Counted from the first letter of the stretch, positions 1 to 6,216 are shown. The stretch is 6,369 bases of DNA from an archaeon (GCA_021798095.1 JAJZYL010000071.1:1-6369); one strand, 5' to 3'. Numbers and translations are program-made. The notes: generated by a model from the sequence alone, not told the origin.

Positions 1-12
1 CTACCTGACGGA

Positions 13-42
13 GATATCAACCGGAGCGATATCAACCGGAGC
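13..42. repeat. 15-bp perfect tandem repeat upstream of the membrane-protein gene
   Basis: The unit GATATCAACCGGAGC occurs twice back to back (13-27 and 28-42). It lies just upstream of the TATA-like box of the gene that starts at 85. The unit contains the palindrome GATATC. The position upstream of the promoter would suit a tandem activator site, but it could equally be the tail of a gene cut by the window edge. The repeat is read directly; any function is inference. Confidence 0.75.
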
Positions 43-46
43 GCGC

Positions 47-60
47 AAAAGGATATATAG
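47..60 (+). promoter_or_regulatory. Archaeal promoter (purine-rich BRE plus TATA-like box) for the membrane-protein gene
   Basis: An AAAAGG purine tract is followed by ATATATAG. The TATA centre lies about 28 bases before the ATG at 85, so transcription should begin at or next to the start codon, giving a leaderless message. No Shine-Dalgarno sequence precedes that ATG, which agrees with this reading. Confidence 0.55.
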
Positions 61-84
61 TGAGCGTTATTCGAGCGATTAACA

Positions 85-849
85 ATGGCATCTCGGCGTC
101 CGGGTCGCTTATTTGGACCGCCTAGAGCGCCAAGTTCAATCGGAATAATCACCATAGCCCTCCTCCTTGCCCTGTTCATCCAGTGGCCCCCCAGCCGCAT
201 CGGATTGATATTGGGCCTAGCAGCCTTCCTGTCAAGCCTGTTCACACTGCAATACCTGTTTGATAATTCGCCCAGGCCGCTGACCCCGACGTTCATCGCC
301 CTGGTCATTATGGATTCCGTGCCCTACCTTATTGGAATGGGTTTCTATGGGCTGAGGGTCCTGATATATATGGTACCCTCGGTCATCATGTTTTCCGTAT
401 ATATAGCGTTGGCAGTGAGGAAAAAGGGAAGGGAAACGCTGGCCCTGGTGCTTGGCTCCACCGCTCTAGCGACGTTCTTCTTCGGCTTTTCAGCGCTGAT
501 GAACACGTTAAGCCCTCTGGCTGTATCCGTCGGATTTTTGTTTCTGATATATAATTTAGCTGAGGTCCTCTTTGTAGAGAGCCGGTTGAGTTTCAGGAAG
601 GTGGGCGGGTATGTCCCCCTGCTCGCTCTGGCGCCGGCGCTGCTGGTGCTTCTCTTTTACCCATGGTACTTCATTATCCCCATTATCGAGCCCTTCATCA
701 AGGCGTTGAGACGGCTGAACGGCGGGGACAAGGTCACTGGATATGAACGGGTATCAAGGCTGGGCAGATCGGAGGCCATCAGATATATCATATTCTTTAT
801 CCTCTTACTGATGGTGATAGTAGCTTACAAATATGGGTTCCATCTGTGA
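85..849 (+). CDS. Multi-pass membrane protein, family uncertain (possibly YwiC-like)
   Basis: This 254-residue protein is strongly hydrophobic. By eye there are about eight membrane segments, near residues 18-34, 38-59, 68-89, 91-111, 117-137, 143-163, 175-204 and 231-249. The basic N-terminus (RRPGR) suggests that end faces the cytoplasm, and a positively charged loop (about 205-229, with RLGRSE) precedes the last segment. I see no catalytic or metal-binding motif. The overall pattern resembles YwiC-like membrane proteins: a hydrophobic N-terminal pair, a RKKGRE loop before segment 5, a VESRL end to segment 6 and a G.xE motif before the last helix. That is topological resemblance only, and YwiC-like proteins themselves have no firm function. 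The ATG at 85 is chosen because an in-frame TGA sits at 61-63 and a TATA box lies 28 bases upstream. The gene stands alone and has no evident link to the urease genes. Confidence 0.8.
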   Translation: MASRRPGRLFGPPRAPSSIGIITIALLLALFIQWPPSRIGLILGLAAFLSSLFTLQYLFDNSPRPLTPTFIALVIMDSVPYLIGMGFYGLRVLIYMVPSVIMFSVYIALAVRKKGRETLALVLGSTALATFFFGFSALMNTLSPLAVSVGFLFLIYNLAEVLFVESRLSFRKVGGYVPLLALAPALLVLLFYPWYFIIPIIEPFIKALRRLNGGDKVTGYERVSRLGRSEAIRYIIFFILLLMVIVAYKYGFHL

Positions 850-1199
850 TCAAGTTGGCCACACCACCTACCCATGAGCCATGGTAGATGATCCAGTTAA
901 GGCTCCTTATAGCCGATGTCCTCTTACGGTTAAAACATGTGAGCTTCCTGATAGCTATCCCCTTGCGGGTTGTCCGCCAGCAGGGGACCTGTTACAAGCT
1001 TAAATTACACGCGGCCATCATCCGCCTGATGCCAAGCCATAGGTGTCTCACAAGCTCAAATTCGGGAATGCCCGTCACCACTACAGCATGTTGCCGGATC
1101 ACAACCCCTGGCCTTTAAATCCCCTGGCGCAGCGCATTCACTCATGACAAGCGGTATATTCTTGGATGACATGCGTTAAATCAACCTTATAAATTGGTG
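850..1199. other. Non-coding stretch, nothing recognised
   Basis: All six frames are broken or give sequences without protein-like character. The longest plus-strand frame (888-1118) has no promoter or conserved motif and is rich in Cys, Thr and Pro as random frames often are. An imperfect 13-base direct repeat is visible, ACAAGCTTAAATT at 994-1006 and ACAAGCTCAAATT at 1050-1062 (12 of 13 identical). The region adjoins a decayed TnpB fragment, so it may be eroded element sequence, but I could not match it to the rest of a TnpB protein. Confidence 0.5.
868..887. repeat. Short hairpin just downstream of the membrane-protein gene
   Basis: CTACC, a bulged C and ATG (868-876) can pair with CATGGTAG (880-887) around a 3-base loop. 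It begins 19 bases after the stop codon at 849. No T-tract follows, so calling it a terminator would be a guess; it may only shape the 3' end of the transcript. Confidence 0.35.
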
Positions 1200-1505
1200 T
1201 ATCACTTTTGCCTTGTCTCCCATTAGACCATCTCCCAGAACCCTTACCACCAAGTGTCCGTGTAAAGCTGTGGTTCTAGACCAGGACTTGGCAATGCGCA
1301 ATTGTCAGTTCAGGGTATCCTCCTTATCTACAGTTAACGCCTTTTACCTGGTTAGAGTAGCTAAGGCCTTTCCCCCAGTCCAGCAGAGTTCAAGACGCTG
1401 CGAAGCTGCCCCATTGTAGAGCTCCTTGCAAATTTGAAGCCGTCCATTTAGTTCCTTTTTCCGCCCTTCATTTGGATAGAGCCCGAACGCTGAAAGCACA
1501 TCATG
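1200..1505 (-). pseudogene. Decayed N-terminal fragment of an IS605/IS607-family TnpB (OrfB) nuclease
   Basis: Read on the minus strand from 1505 downward, one frame gives FGLYPNEGRKKELN, then LQICKELYNGAASQR, then a GK-containing stretch, and after a TAA stop (1344-1346) KALTVDKEDTLN followed by a TGA (1305-1307). This follows the order of conserved features at the start of TnpB proteins: the RLYPN motif, a leucine-rich helix with C..LYN.A...R, a Lys/Gly turn, Q..LT..KE, then the SQVLQ region. A QVL(V) stretch reappears in another frame just after the second stop, suggesting a frameshift as well. Upstream the frame is blocked by two consecutive TAA codons (1506-1511). The RuvC domain and zinc finger are not recognisable here, so the protein is truncated and inactive. 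Intact TnpB is an RNA-guided DNA nuclease carried by these insertion sequences. The lower boundary (1200) is approximate. Confidence 0.7.
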
Positions 1506-1850
1506 TTATTACAGCTTCAGCCATTTAATGGCGCTGTGCGGAAGGCCCGTCTGATCCTCCGCATCCGTATCAATTCGTCTTTTGCCCGGGCGGGCGCGGT
1601 ATAGGCTCCATTAGCTTCCATTCATCTTCAGGTGACTGAACAGGATGTCTGCTGGCTGAGCCTCCCTAGTGCGCCTCAGGTCCTCCTGCCTGACTCCGCG
1701 TGCCTCCTTCCCAGCAAGAGGTAGACCAAGGAGCCCTTCGCCCTTGAAGCGTGAATTCAGAGCCTTGGACATGACGAGGTGCCCGTTCAGCATGGAAAAG
1801 GCCTGTTTATAGAGCAGCCTTGTTACCCTCCTGTTGTTGGGCGACATTTA
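1506..1850. other. Gene-poor stretch with one unrecognised 78-codon minus-strand frame
   Basis: The only sizeable open frame runs on the minus strand from the ATG at 1847 to 1611 (78 codons, rich in Arg, Leu and Lys, containing RRVTRLLYKQAF and GLLGLPLAGKEARG). I do not recognise it, and it has no clear TATA box at the right distance. It lies immediately upstream of the TnpB remnant on the same strand, so it could be a relic of the same or a nested element, or chance. It does not resemble IS200-type HUH transposases or IS607 serine recombinases as far as I can see. A GC-rich patch (GCCCGGGCGGGCGCGG) sits near 1585. Confidence 0.35.
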
Positions 1851-1851
1851 T

Positions 1852-1903
1852 CCAGATGCCCTGTGATTATTCCACACAGATCATCAACGAGCCGGGCATC
1901 TGG
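1852..1903. repeat. Perfect 10-bp inverted repeat with 32-base spacer
   Basis: CCAGATGCCC (1852-1861) is exactly complementary to GGGCATCTGG (1894-1903). Inside the spacer, TGTG (1862-1865) can pair with CACA (1873-1876), so a branched RNA fold is possible. It lies between the TnpB remnant and the chaperonin promoter, about 90 bases before the TATA box. It could be an element end, a structured RNA or an upstream regulatory site. The pairing is read directly; the role is unknown. Confidence 0.6.
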
Positions 1904-1990
1904 GCATGCATGACTCCCAGACAAAGTCGAGTACATCGCATATCAAAAACTTAGGCGTTGAAATCATCTTGCGGAACTACTGGGGAAGGG

Positions 1991-2003
1991 ATAATATTTA
2001 TTA
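1991..2003 (+). promoter_or_regulatory. Promoter (TATA-like box) of the chaperonin gene
   Basis: ATAATATTTATTA contains a TTTATT core centred about 29 bases before the ATG at 2029 and follows a GGGGAAGGG purine run (1982-1990) that could act as the BRE. The spacing predicts a leaderless or nearly leaderless transcript. An in-frame ATG at 2014 is closed by TAA after three codons, so 2029 is the start. Confidence 0.6.
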
Positions 2004-2013
2004 ACATTGTTAA
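2001..2013. promoter_or_regulatory. 13-bp palindrome overlapping the chaperonin promoter, candidate operator
   Basis: TTAACATTGTTAA is a perfect palindrome around a central T (TTAACA-T-TGTTAA). It overlaps the downstream edge of the TATA box and lies before the expected transcription start, where archaeal repressors usually bind to block polymerase recruitment. A related sequence occurs in the ureE promoter (6202-6216). The repeat is seen; regulator binding is inferred. Confidence 0.4.
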
Positions 2014-2028
2014 ATGTCATGGTAACAT

Positions 2029-3519
2029 ATGAGCAACGAAGAAACTAAACAGGGCCAGAACGTAAGAAATATAGAGCTTTCTTCGATAGCAAATAATGTA
2101 TTAGCCGCAGTTGGTATGGCCGATGTGGTCAGGACCACGTTAGGCCCGCGTGGACTAGATAAATTGCTTGTTGATCAGTTAGGGAACAGGGTAATAACCA
2201 ACGACGGGTATACCGTACTAGTTTCTATAAAAACCAATCACCCCGTAAGCAGGCTTTTGGTGGAAATAGCCGAAAGGCAACAGATGAGCGTTGGTGATGG
2301 TACTACATCAGCAGTGATCATGGCAGCCGAAATGCTCAAGGAAGGTTACAGGATAATATCGGAATATAATATACATCCAACTAAGATAATAGGGGAAATA
2401 GATGAAGGGTTGCCCATCATTCAAAACTATCTTAAGGCATCCGCCATCTCCATCAGTTCGCTGCACGATCCGTTATTATTTCGTGTCATAAACACGGCCA
2501 CCTCTTCAAAGCTTGATGGGAAATTTATTGCAGAATTGATAGCCAAGGCTGTGGACCTGCTGGATAAAACTGAAAGAAAGGACTTCCGGCATGGGATAGT
2601 GCTGTTGAGAAGGCTAGGCGATGACCTGTTTATCAACGGAATAGCTCTGGAGCATCTACCGATTGACGTCTCGGTGCTAGAAGGAATCAAGGCGCCCACG
2701 ATCTGCTTGGTTAAGGATACATTGAAGTTACCATTGAAGGATAAGGAGGAAGATGACAGGACGCAGCTCATTTCAACCTTCGAAAGTTCCAAAATAAACA
2801 TAATAATAACCAACGCGCCTGAAATAGACCAATCGCTTAGGCTGGCGCTAACGACAAGGGGGATAGCCATAATAAGGGTCTCCACGGAGGAGCTTGAATT
2901 GCTTTCCAAAGCGCTTTCCTTGAAATGGGTTTACGGAATAGAGCTGTTGAACAATGTAAGCCCTCCCATAACTCAAATAGATTCAATAGATATAAACGAA
3001 GATGATGAGCTTACAATACTCAGAAGCCCGAAGAGTGGCGTAGTAGCCACTCTGCTAATAGGCGGAGTCACTAACGAAACATCGAAGGAACGCATGAGGA
3101 CCACCACTGATGGAATATCCGCTGCGCACTTTGCCATGGAGGGCGGGGTGGTTGCCGGAGGCGGGGTCGCAGAGTTAAACTGCGCCAAATACCTTCAGAA
3201 ATATATGGCTGAGAAGGGAATTCAAAAACCGGGATTCGACGTTCTGATAAAGGGGCTGGAGAGCATATCGAGGCAGATACTTGATAATTCAGGTTATAAC
3301 GGCTATGAAATGGCGCTCAAAATCAAGGGAAAGCCCGATGGGATGGGGGTGGACATAGATTCGGGTAATTTCATAGATATGGTTCAGCATGGCATAGTGG
3401 ACCCGCTGGTCACCAAGATAAGCGCGATAAACGTAGCAGTTCATATAACTAAATCCATTCTCAAGATCGACAGGAACCTCCTTAAGGTGGAGGATAAACA
3501 GGATGTCAGTACATCCTGA
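2029..3519 (+). CDS. Divergent, shortened group II (thermosome/CCT-like) chaperonin subunit
   Basis: Group II chaperonins form double-ring cytosolic cages that fold proteins using ATP. ATP-site motifs are kept: TLGPRGLDKLLVD (37-49), TNDG (57-60, Asp59), GDGTT (89-93, Asp90), NIHP (114-117), the third catalytic Asp at 361 and GGG (377-379), so ATP hydrolysis looks possible. At 496 residues it is about 50 shorter than usual thermosome subunits (roughly 540-560). The N-terminus lacks about 15 residues. Between the LKLPLK segment (232-237) and the INIII strand (256-260) there are about 18 residues fewer than in typical thermosomes, just where the helical protrusion (built-in lid) belongs. The spacing IGG...KER...D361 and the motif GVVAGGGVA (373-381) match GroEL better than thermosomes. 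The C-terminus (KQDVSTS) lacks a Gly-Met tail. Most likely it is a specialised paralogue beside normal thermosome subunits elsewhere in the genome. Family is certain; the missing lid is inferred by eye. Confidence 0.93.
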   Translation: MSNEETKQGQNVRNIELSSIANNVLAAVGMADVVRTTLGPRGLDKLLVDQLGNRVITNDGYTVLVSIKTNHPVSRLLVEIAERQQMSVGDGTTSAVIMAAEMLKEGYRIISEYNIHPTKIIGEIDEGLPIIQNYLKASAISISSLHDPLLFRVINTATSSKLDGKFIAELIAKAVDLLDKTERKDFRHGIVLLRRLGDDLFINGIALEHLPIDVSVLEGIKAPTICLVKDTLKLPLKDKEEDDRTQLISTFESSKINIIITNAPEIDQSLRLALTTRGIAIIRVSTEELELLSKALSLKWVYGIELLNNVSPPITQIDSIDINEDDELTILRSPKSGVVATLLIGGVTNETSKERMRTTTDGISAAHFAMEGGVVAGGGVAELNCAKYLQKYMAEKGIQKPGFDVLIKGLESISRQILDNSGYNGYEMALKIKGKPDGMGVDIDSGNFIDMVQHGIVDPLVTKISAINVAVHITKSILKIDRNLLKVEDKQDVSTS

Positions 3520-3541
3520 GAAAGGGCACTCCCCTGTTTAT
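3494..3541. terminator. Overlapping alternative hairpins at the convergent chaperonin/ureD gene ends
   Basis: CAGGATGT (3499-3506) pairs perfectly with ACATCCTG (3511-3518) around the loop CAGT. ATAAACAGG (3494-3502) also pairs perfectly with CCTGTTTAT (3533-3541). The two share 3499-3502, so the full stems exclude each other, though a shortened inner stem (ATGT/ACAT) fits within the larger one. The structure covers the 14-bp overlap of the two convergent stop regions. A hairpin here would form in both transcripts and might define their 3' ends, but there is no strong T-tract, so termination is inferred. Confidence 0.45.
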
Positions 3542-4390
3542 TTCCTTCAACCTGAAATTTTTCCAGATATCCAGCTGTACATCCTTCAACTTATCCAAGT
3601 CATCAGATAGGGCCCTTATAACCAAACCGTCACCATAAGGCATGGATGATGCACCGCCTGTCACACCATCGAATCGTAATTCGTCCTTTGAAGCCCTCTT
3701 GGAGAACCAGTACGCAGTAAGCAGGTACTTATTGCCTGCAAACAGAATATTGGATAGCTCCTTGTCGCGACCGTAATAGTCTGAAGAATCGAATAACAAT
3801 ATCTTCCCATCACGTTCAACTATGAACCTCGATGAAAAGACATCGAAATTCCAGAACTCACCCATTGCTACCCTACCTGGCATAAATATTTCGGAGTAAA
3901 GGAACGACGCAGCGCCTTTCAAATGGATGGTGGTCCTTTGGAACCATCTAGAGTCTTTAAATACAATGGTTTCCTTGGGCAAATATTCAAGCCTGGAGCC
4001 TTCGTACAGGTAGATATCTGTATTCCTGCTTGCATAATTAAGGTCCATCCGGTAGACCTTGGTAGCCGTCGTGTCCGTTATGAACGCTTCTGACCCTTCA
4101 TTCAGGGTAAAGCGGTAAATGTATCTGTCCCCCTGCACTATGCCGCCGGTAGGGTTTGAAAACATGATATACGGTATGCCTGGATTATCCTGATCATAAT
4201 AAAGCGCCCTTAACACCTTTGCCGGCAGCTCATTGTAAACATCGGTCAGGTACGTCTTTTCTCCAAATCTGTCAAATGTTAAGAAGGCTATCGCCTGCTT
4301 GCCAGCGGACCCAATAGCAAGAGCCGTTTCCTCGGTTTCATACCTTTTGAAAATATTAGGTGGTTCCACAATTTGATCTATCAAGCTCAT
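3506..4390 (-). CDS. ureD: Urease accessory protein UreD (UreH)
   Basis: UreD is the scaffold of the urease maturation complex. It binds apo-urease and, with UreF and UreG, channels nickel into the active site. At 294 residues it has the usual family length. Recognisable family landmarks in order are an early beta segment GKQAIAFLTF (30-39), NPTGGIVQGDR (79-89; the family SPGG..GGD signature), TDTTATKVYR (105-114), LEYLPKETI (134-142), GRVAMGE (172-178) and the C-terminal DGLVIRAL (254-261) followed by a final helix. The ATG at 4390 overlaps the ureG stop in an ATGA arrangement, so translation is probably coupled and the start is well supported. It is the last gene of the ureE-F-G-D run, and its 3' end overlaps the end of the convergent chaperonin gene by 14 bp. 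Nothing key appears missing. Confidence 0.95.
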   Translation of the reverse strand: MSLIDQIVEPPNIFKRYETEETALAIGSAGKQAIAFLTFDRFGEKTYLTDVYNELPAKVLRALYYDQDNPGIPYIMFSNPTGGIVQGDRYIYRFTLNEGSEAFITDTTATKVYRMDLNYASRNTDIYLYEGSRLEYLPKETIVFKDSRWFQRTTIHLKGAASFLYSEIFMPGRVAMGEFWNFDVFSSRFIVERDGKILLFDSSDYYGRDKELSNILFAGNKYLLTAYWFSKRASKDELRFDGVTGGASSMPYGDGLVIRALSDDLDKLKDVQLDIWKNFRLKEINRGVPFLRMY

Positions 4391-5034
4391 CTGAACAATG
4401 CCCTCTCCCGTATTATCTTAACTAATTCATCTACTCCCTCATTATTTTTAAGAGAAGTTAGGACTATGGGCTTATCGCCCCTGACCTTCTTTCCATCCTC
4501 CACCATCAGGCCCAAATTGGCCGTCTTGATGCCGGATTCTGGTATCGTAGTCTCCACGTAAGGGGCAAGGTCAATCTTATTGATCACCAGTATGTCACAG
4601 TTTTTGATGCCAAGGCCGCCCTTCCTTATGGTTTTATCTCCGCCGCTCACGTCAACCATATAGATGAAGAAATCAGCGAGCCTGGGGCTAAATGTCAGCG
4701 TTATATTATCACCACCGGATTCTATAAGGATAAGGTCCAATCCTGGGTTTTCAGCCTCCAACCTCTCTGCCGCATCGATGTTCATGGACGGATCATCCCT
4801 TACCGCCGTATGGGGGCAACCACCAGTCTCAATGCCAATTATTAGCTTGGGATTTATTATGTCCTCACCAAGCCTCTTGGCTAACCTTCTCGCATCCTCT
4901 TTCGAGTAGACGTCGTTTGAAATAACTCCCACTTTGAATCCCTGAGATACAAACTTGGGCACCAGCTTCTCAATCAATTCGGTCTTTCCACAGCCTATAG
5001 GCCCCCCTATACCGACCCTTATTGTTCTGCTCAT
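4387..5034 (-). CDS. ureG: Urease accessory GTPase UreG
   Basis: UreG is a SIMIBI-class GTPase whose GTP hydrolysis drives nickel insertion into urease. The 215-residue protein contains the P-loop GGPIGCGKTEL (10-20), the NDVYSKEDA motif (40-48), the nickel-binding Cys-Pro-His at 73-75 within GGCPHTAVRDD, ESGGDN (105-110), the RKGGLGI segment (137-143) and the guanine-specificity motif NKID (152-155). The P-loop has Cys15 where many UreG proteins have Ser or Ala, a conservative oddity that does not touch the Lys-Thr pair. It has no His-rich N-terminal extension, so nickel storage is not one of its roles. It follows ureF by 18 bp and overlaps ureD by 4 bp. No Shine-Dalgarno sequence sits at the right distance, but a TATA-like box lies 27 bases upstream of the ATG inside the end of ureF, so it may also have its own leaderless promoter. 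Confidence 0.97.
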   Translation of the reverse strand: MSRTIRVGIGGPIGCGKTELIEKLVPKFVSQGFKVGVISNDVYSKEDARRLAKRLGEDIINPKLIIGIETGGCPHTAVRDDPSMNIDAAERLEAENPGLDLILIESGGDNITLTFSPRLADFFIYMVDVSGGDKTIRKGGLGIKNCDILVINKIDLAPYVETTIPESGIKTANLGLMVEDGKKVRGDKPIVLTSLKNNEGVDELVKIIRERALFR

Positions 5035-5052
5035 GTCGAATTATTTTTACCC

Positions 5053-5727
5053 TTAACTTATAAACATTCTACTGGGATTTAATTCGTGTCTCATTGAAAA
5101 TATATCAACCACAGGAAACGACTGATTTAGATCCATAGATTTATCTTCAATCTCAATGCCCTTTATCAGCTCCTCCAGCATCCTCTGACCATCTATATAG
5201 TCAATGAATCCCATCCTAACCAAAGAGGCCATAACCTCCATCATGTTTACGTATATCAAAGATATAGCCCCAAGTTCCCCTAATCCGATATCCTCAGAGA
5301 CAACGGCCATGGCTACGGGAAAAGTGCCAGGAGCGGTTTTATCGTTTACCATAGTCATATAATTCTGTGCCACTGCCCCTTCCTTAAGCCTTATTGCACT
5401 GAGTAACCCCTTGCCCATCTTCGTCAGTGTAGACCTGTTTTCTTCAGTTAACTTCGATGCATAGCATATGTTATCAAGCTCCACTAAACCCTTGATGTCA
5501 TTATTTCTAACTCTTTCACGAGCTATCATGAATATTTTGTAATCAAAGCTTTTCCATATCTTTTCCAGATATAGGTTCATCACCGAGCCAAGCTGACTCC
5601 TTTCATAAACGTGTTCACTTATCAGCTCCTCCATGGCCTGAGACATAGCAAAGGAGCCCAGTGGAAAAAACGTGTCAGATATCCTTATTAAATTTAGATA
5701 TTTTTTTATTTCTTCGCTATCAATCAC
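5053..5727 (-). CDS. ureF: Urease accessory protein UreF
   Basis: UreF is an all-helical protein that bridges UreD and UreG and is thought to control the GTPase step during urease activation. The 224-residue protein shows SDTFFPLGSFAMSQAMEE (17-34), the counterpart of the family DSxFPxGxFxHSxGLE signature with the usual His replaced. GTFPVAMAVVSEDIGL (134-149) stands where the family has a G.xPV pattern, and RHELNPSRMFIS ends the protein where the family ends HE..YSRLF.S. Helices around 152-172 and 181-192 are amphipathic as expected. The start is GTG at 5727, chosen because it overlaps the ureE stop as GTGA and gives the normal N-terminus; no upstream ATG is available in frame without reading into ureE. 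Sequence conservation is low in this family, but position and end motifs make the call firm. Confidence 0.93.
   Translation of the reverse strand: MIDSEEIKKYLNLIRISDTFFPLGSFAMSQAMEELISEHVYERSQLGSVMNLYLEKIWKSFDYKIFMIARERVRNNDIKGLVELDNICYASKLTEENRSTLTKMGKGLLSAIRLKEGAVAQNYMTMVNDKTAPGTFPVAMAVVSEDIGLGELGAISLIYVNMMEVMASLVRMGFIDYIDGQRMLEELIKGIEIEDKSMDLNQSFPVVDIFSMRHELNPSRMFIS
5057..5064 (-). promoter_or_regulatory. Possible internal promoter for ureG inside the end of ureF
   Basis: On the minus strand TTTATAAG spans the last Phe-Ile-Ser codons of ureF. Its centre lies about 27 bases before the ureG ATG at 5034, the same spacing seen at the other TATA boxes in the window. It could give a leaderless ureG-ureD message. 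The match may be chance, because the codons for these residues happen to spell a TATA box. Confidence 0.4.
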
Positions 5728-6200
5728 TCTTCCTCTTCACCAGCAAAATAGCCAATGGCGGTTGTTGATACAATCTTCTGTACTACCTCCACCTTTAAGG
5801 GTAGCTTGCTTCTTTTCAATATTTCTTGCACTTTCTCGAGCCCAATGCCCGTGGTTACATATGCATGTTCCCCCTCAATCAAAACTTCAAGGTGGTGATT
5901 TCCTAAATTATATCCTAGCTTGATATTGTTCTCTATATCAGTTATATTGTCTTTCTTCTCCACCCCGACTTTTAGTACAGTTTCAGGTTCCACCTTTATG
6001 ACATAATATTTATTTCTCGAGGATGGGCCAAACATATCCCCGTCGTTTATTATCTTGCCACGAGGTAGCTCTATTATTATATCTTCTCCATCGGGTGCCG
6101 TGGTCCTTAATCTGCCCCTCATCGTGTCCTGTCTCTTGACATTAACCTCAATCAATTCTCCATTGGCCCTTACAGTAGTAACACTTTCAAACTTTAACAT
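5724..6200 (-). CDS. ureE: Urease accessory nickel metallochaperone UreE
   Basis: UreE binds nickel at its dimer interface and hands it to UreG for urease activation. The 158-residue protein has the two-domain family layout. An N-terminal beta domain (about 1-75, with DTMRGRLR and LPRGKIINDGD) is followed by a ferredoxin-like metal-binding domain (about 76-150). GYNLGNHH (96-103) is the family GYxLGNRH motif; His103 aligns with the conserved nickel-binding His and His102 replaces the usual Arg. The C-terminus ends in GEEEE and lacks the His-rich tail seen in some bacterial UreE, so it should carry few extra nickel ions. It is the first gene of the operon. The ATG at 6200 is supported by a TATA box centred 27 bases upstream; the ATG slightly upstream meets TAA within five codons. 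Its stop overlaps the ureF GTG by 4 bp. Confidence 0.94.
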   Translation of the reverse strand: MLKFESVTTVRANGELIEVNVKRQDTMRGRLRTTAPDGEDIIIELPRGKIINDGDMFGPSSRNKYYVIKVEPETVLKVGVEKKDNITDIENNIKLGYNLGNHHLEVLIEGEHAYVTTGIGLEKVQEILKRSKLPLKVEVVQKIVSTTAIGYFAGEEEE

Positions 6201-6216
6201 ATTAACATTGTGATAA
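6194..6216. promoter_or_regulatory. Repeated TTAACAT motif at the ureE start, candidate operator
   Basis: TTAACAT (6194-6200) is followed closely by TTAACATTGTGATAA (6202-6216), an imperfect palindrome of form TTAxCAxxxTGxTAA. It lies between the ureE TATA box and its first codons, overlapping the ATG. The 10 bases TTAACATTGT are identical to part of the palindrome in the chaperonin promoter. AT-rich promoter sequence makes chance matches easier, so regulation is only a suggestion. Confidence 0.35.

Noticed and set aside
888..1118. 76-codon plus-strand open frame
   Set aside because: No promoter at a suitable distance, no recognisable domain, and a composition typical of a chance frame in decayed sequence.
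1213..1419. 68-codon plus-strand open frame
   Set aside because: It is antisense to the TnpB-like fragment, whose minus-strand translation is clearly more protein-like.
850..2028. tRNA, rRNA or CRISPR array in the gene-poor interval
   Set aside because: No cloverleaf-like arrangement, no regularly spaced repeats and no rRNA-like sequence were seen. The only repeats are a pair of imperfect 13-mers and isolated inverted repeats.
2427..2909. 160-codon minus-strand open frame
   Set aside because: It lies wholly inside the chaperonin gene on the opposite strand, and its Ser-rich translation is what reverse-complemented chaperonin codons give.
4664..4909. 81-codon plus-strand open frame inside ureG
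   Set aside because: It is antisense to conserved UreG motifs (ESGGDN, CPH) and has no promoter or independent signature.
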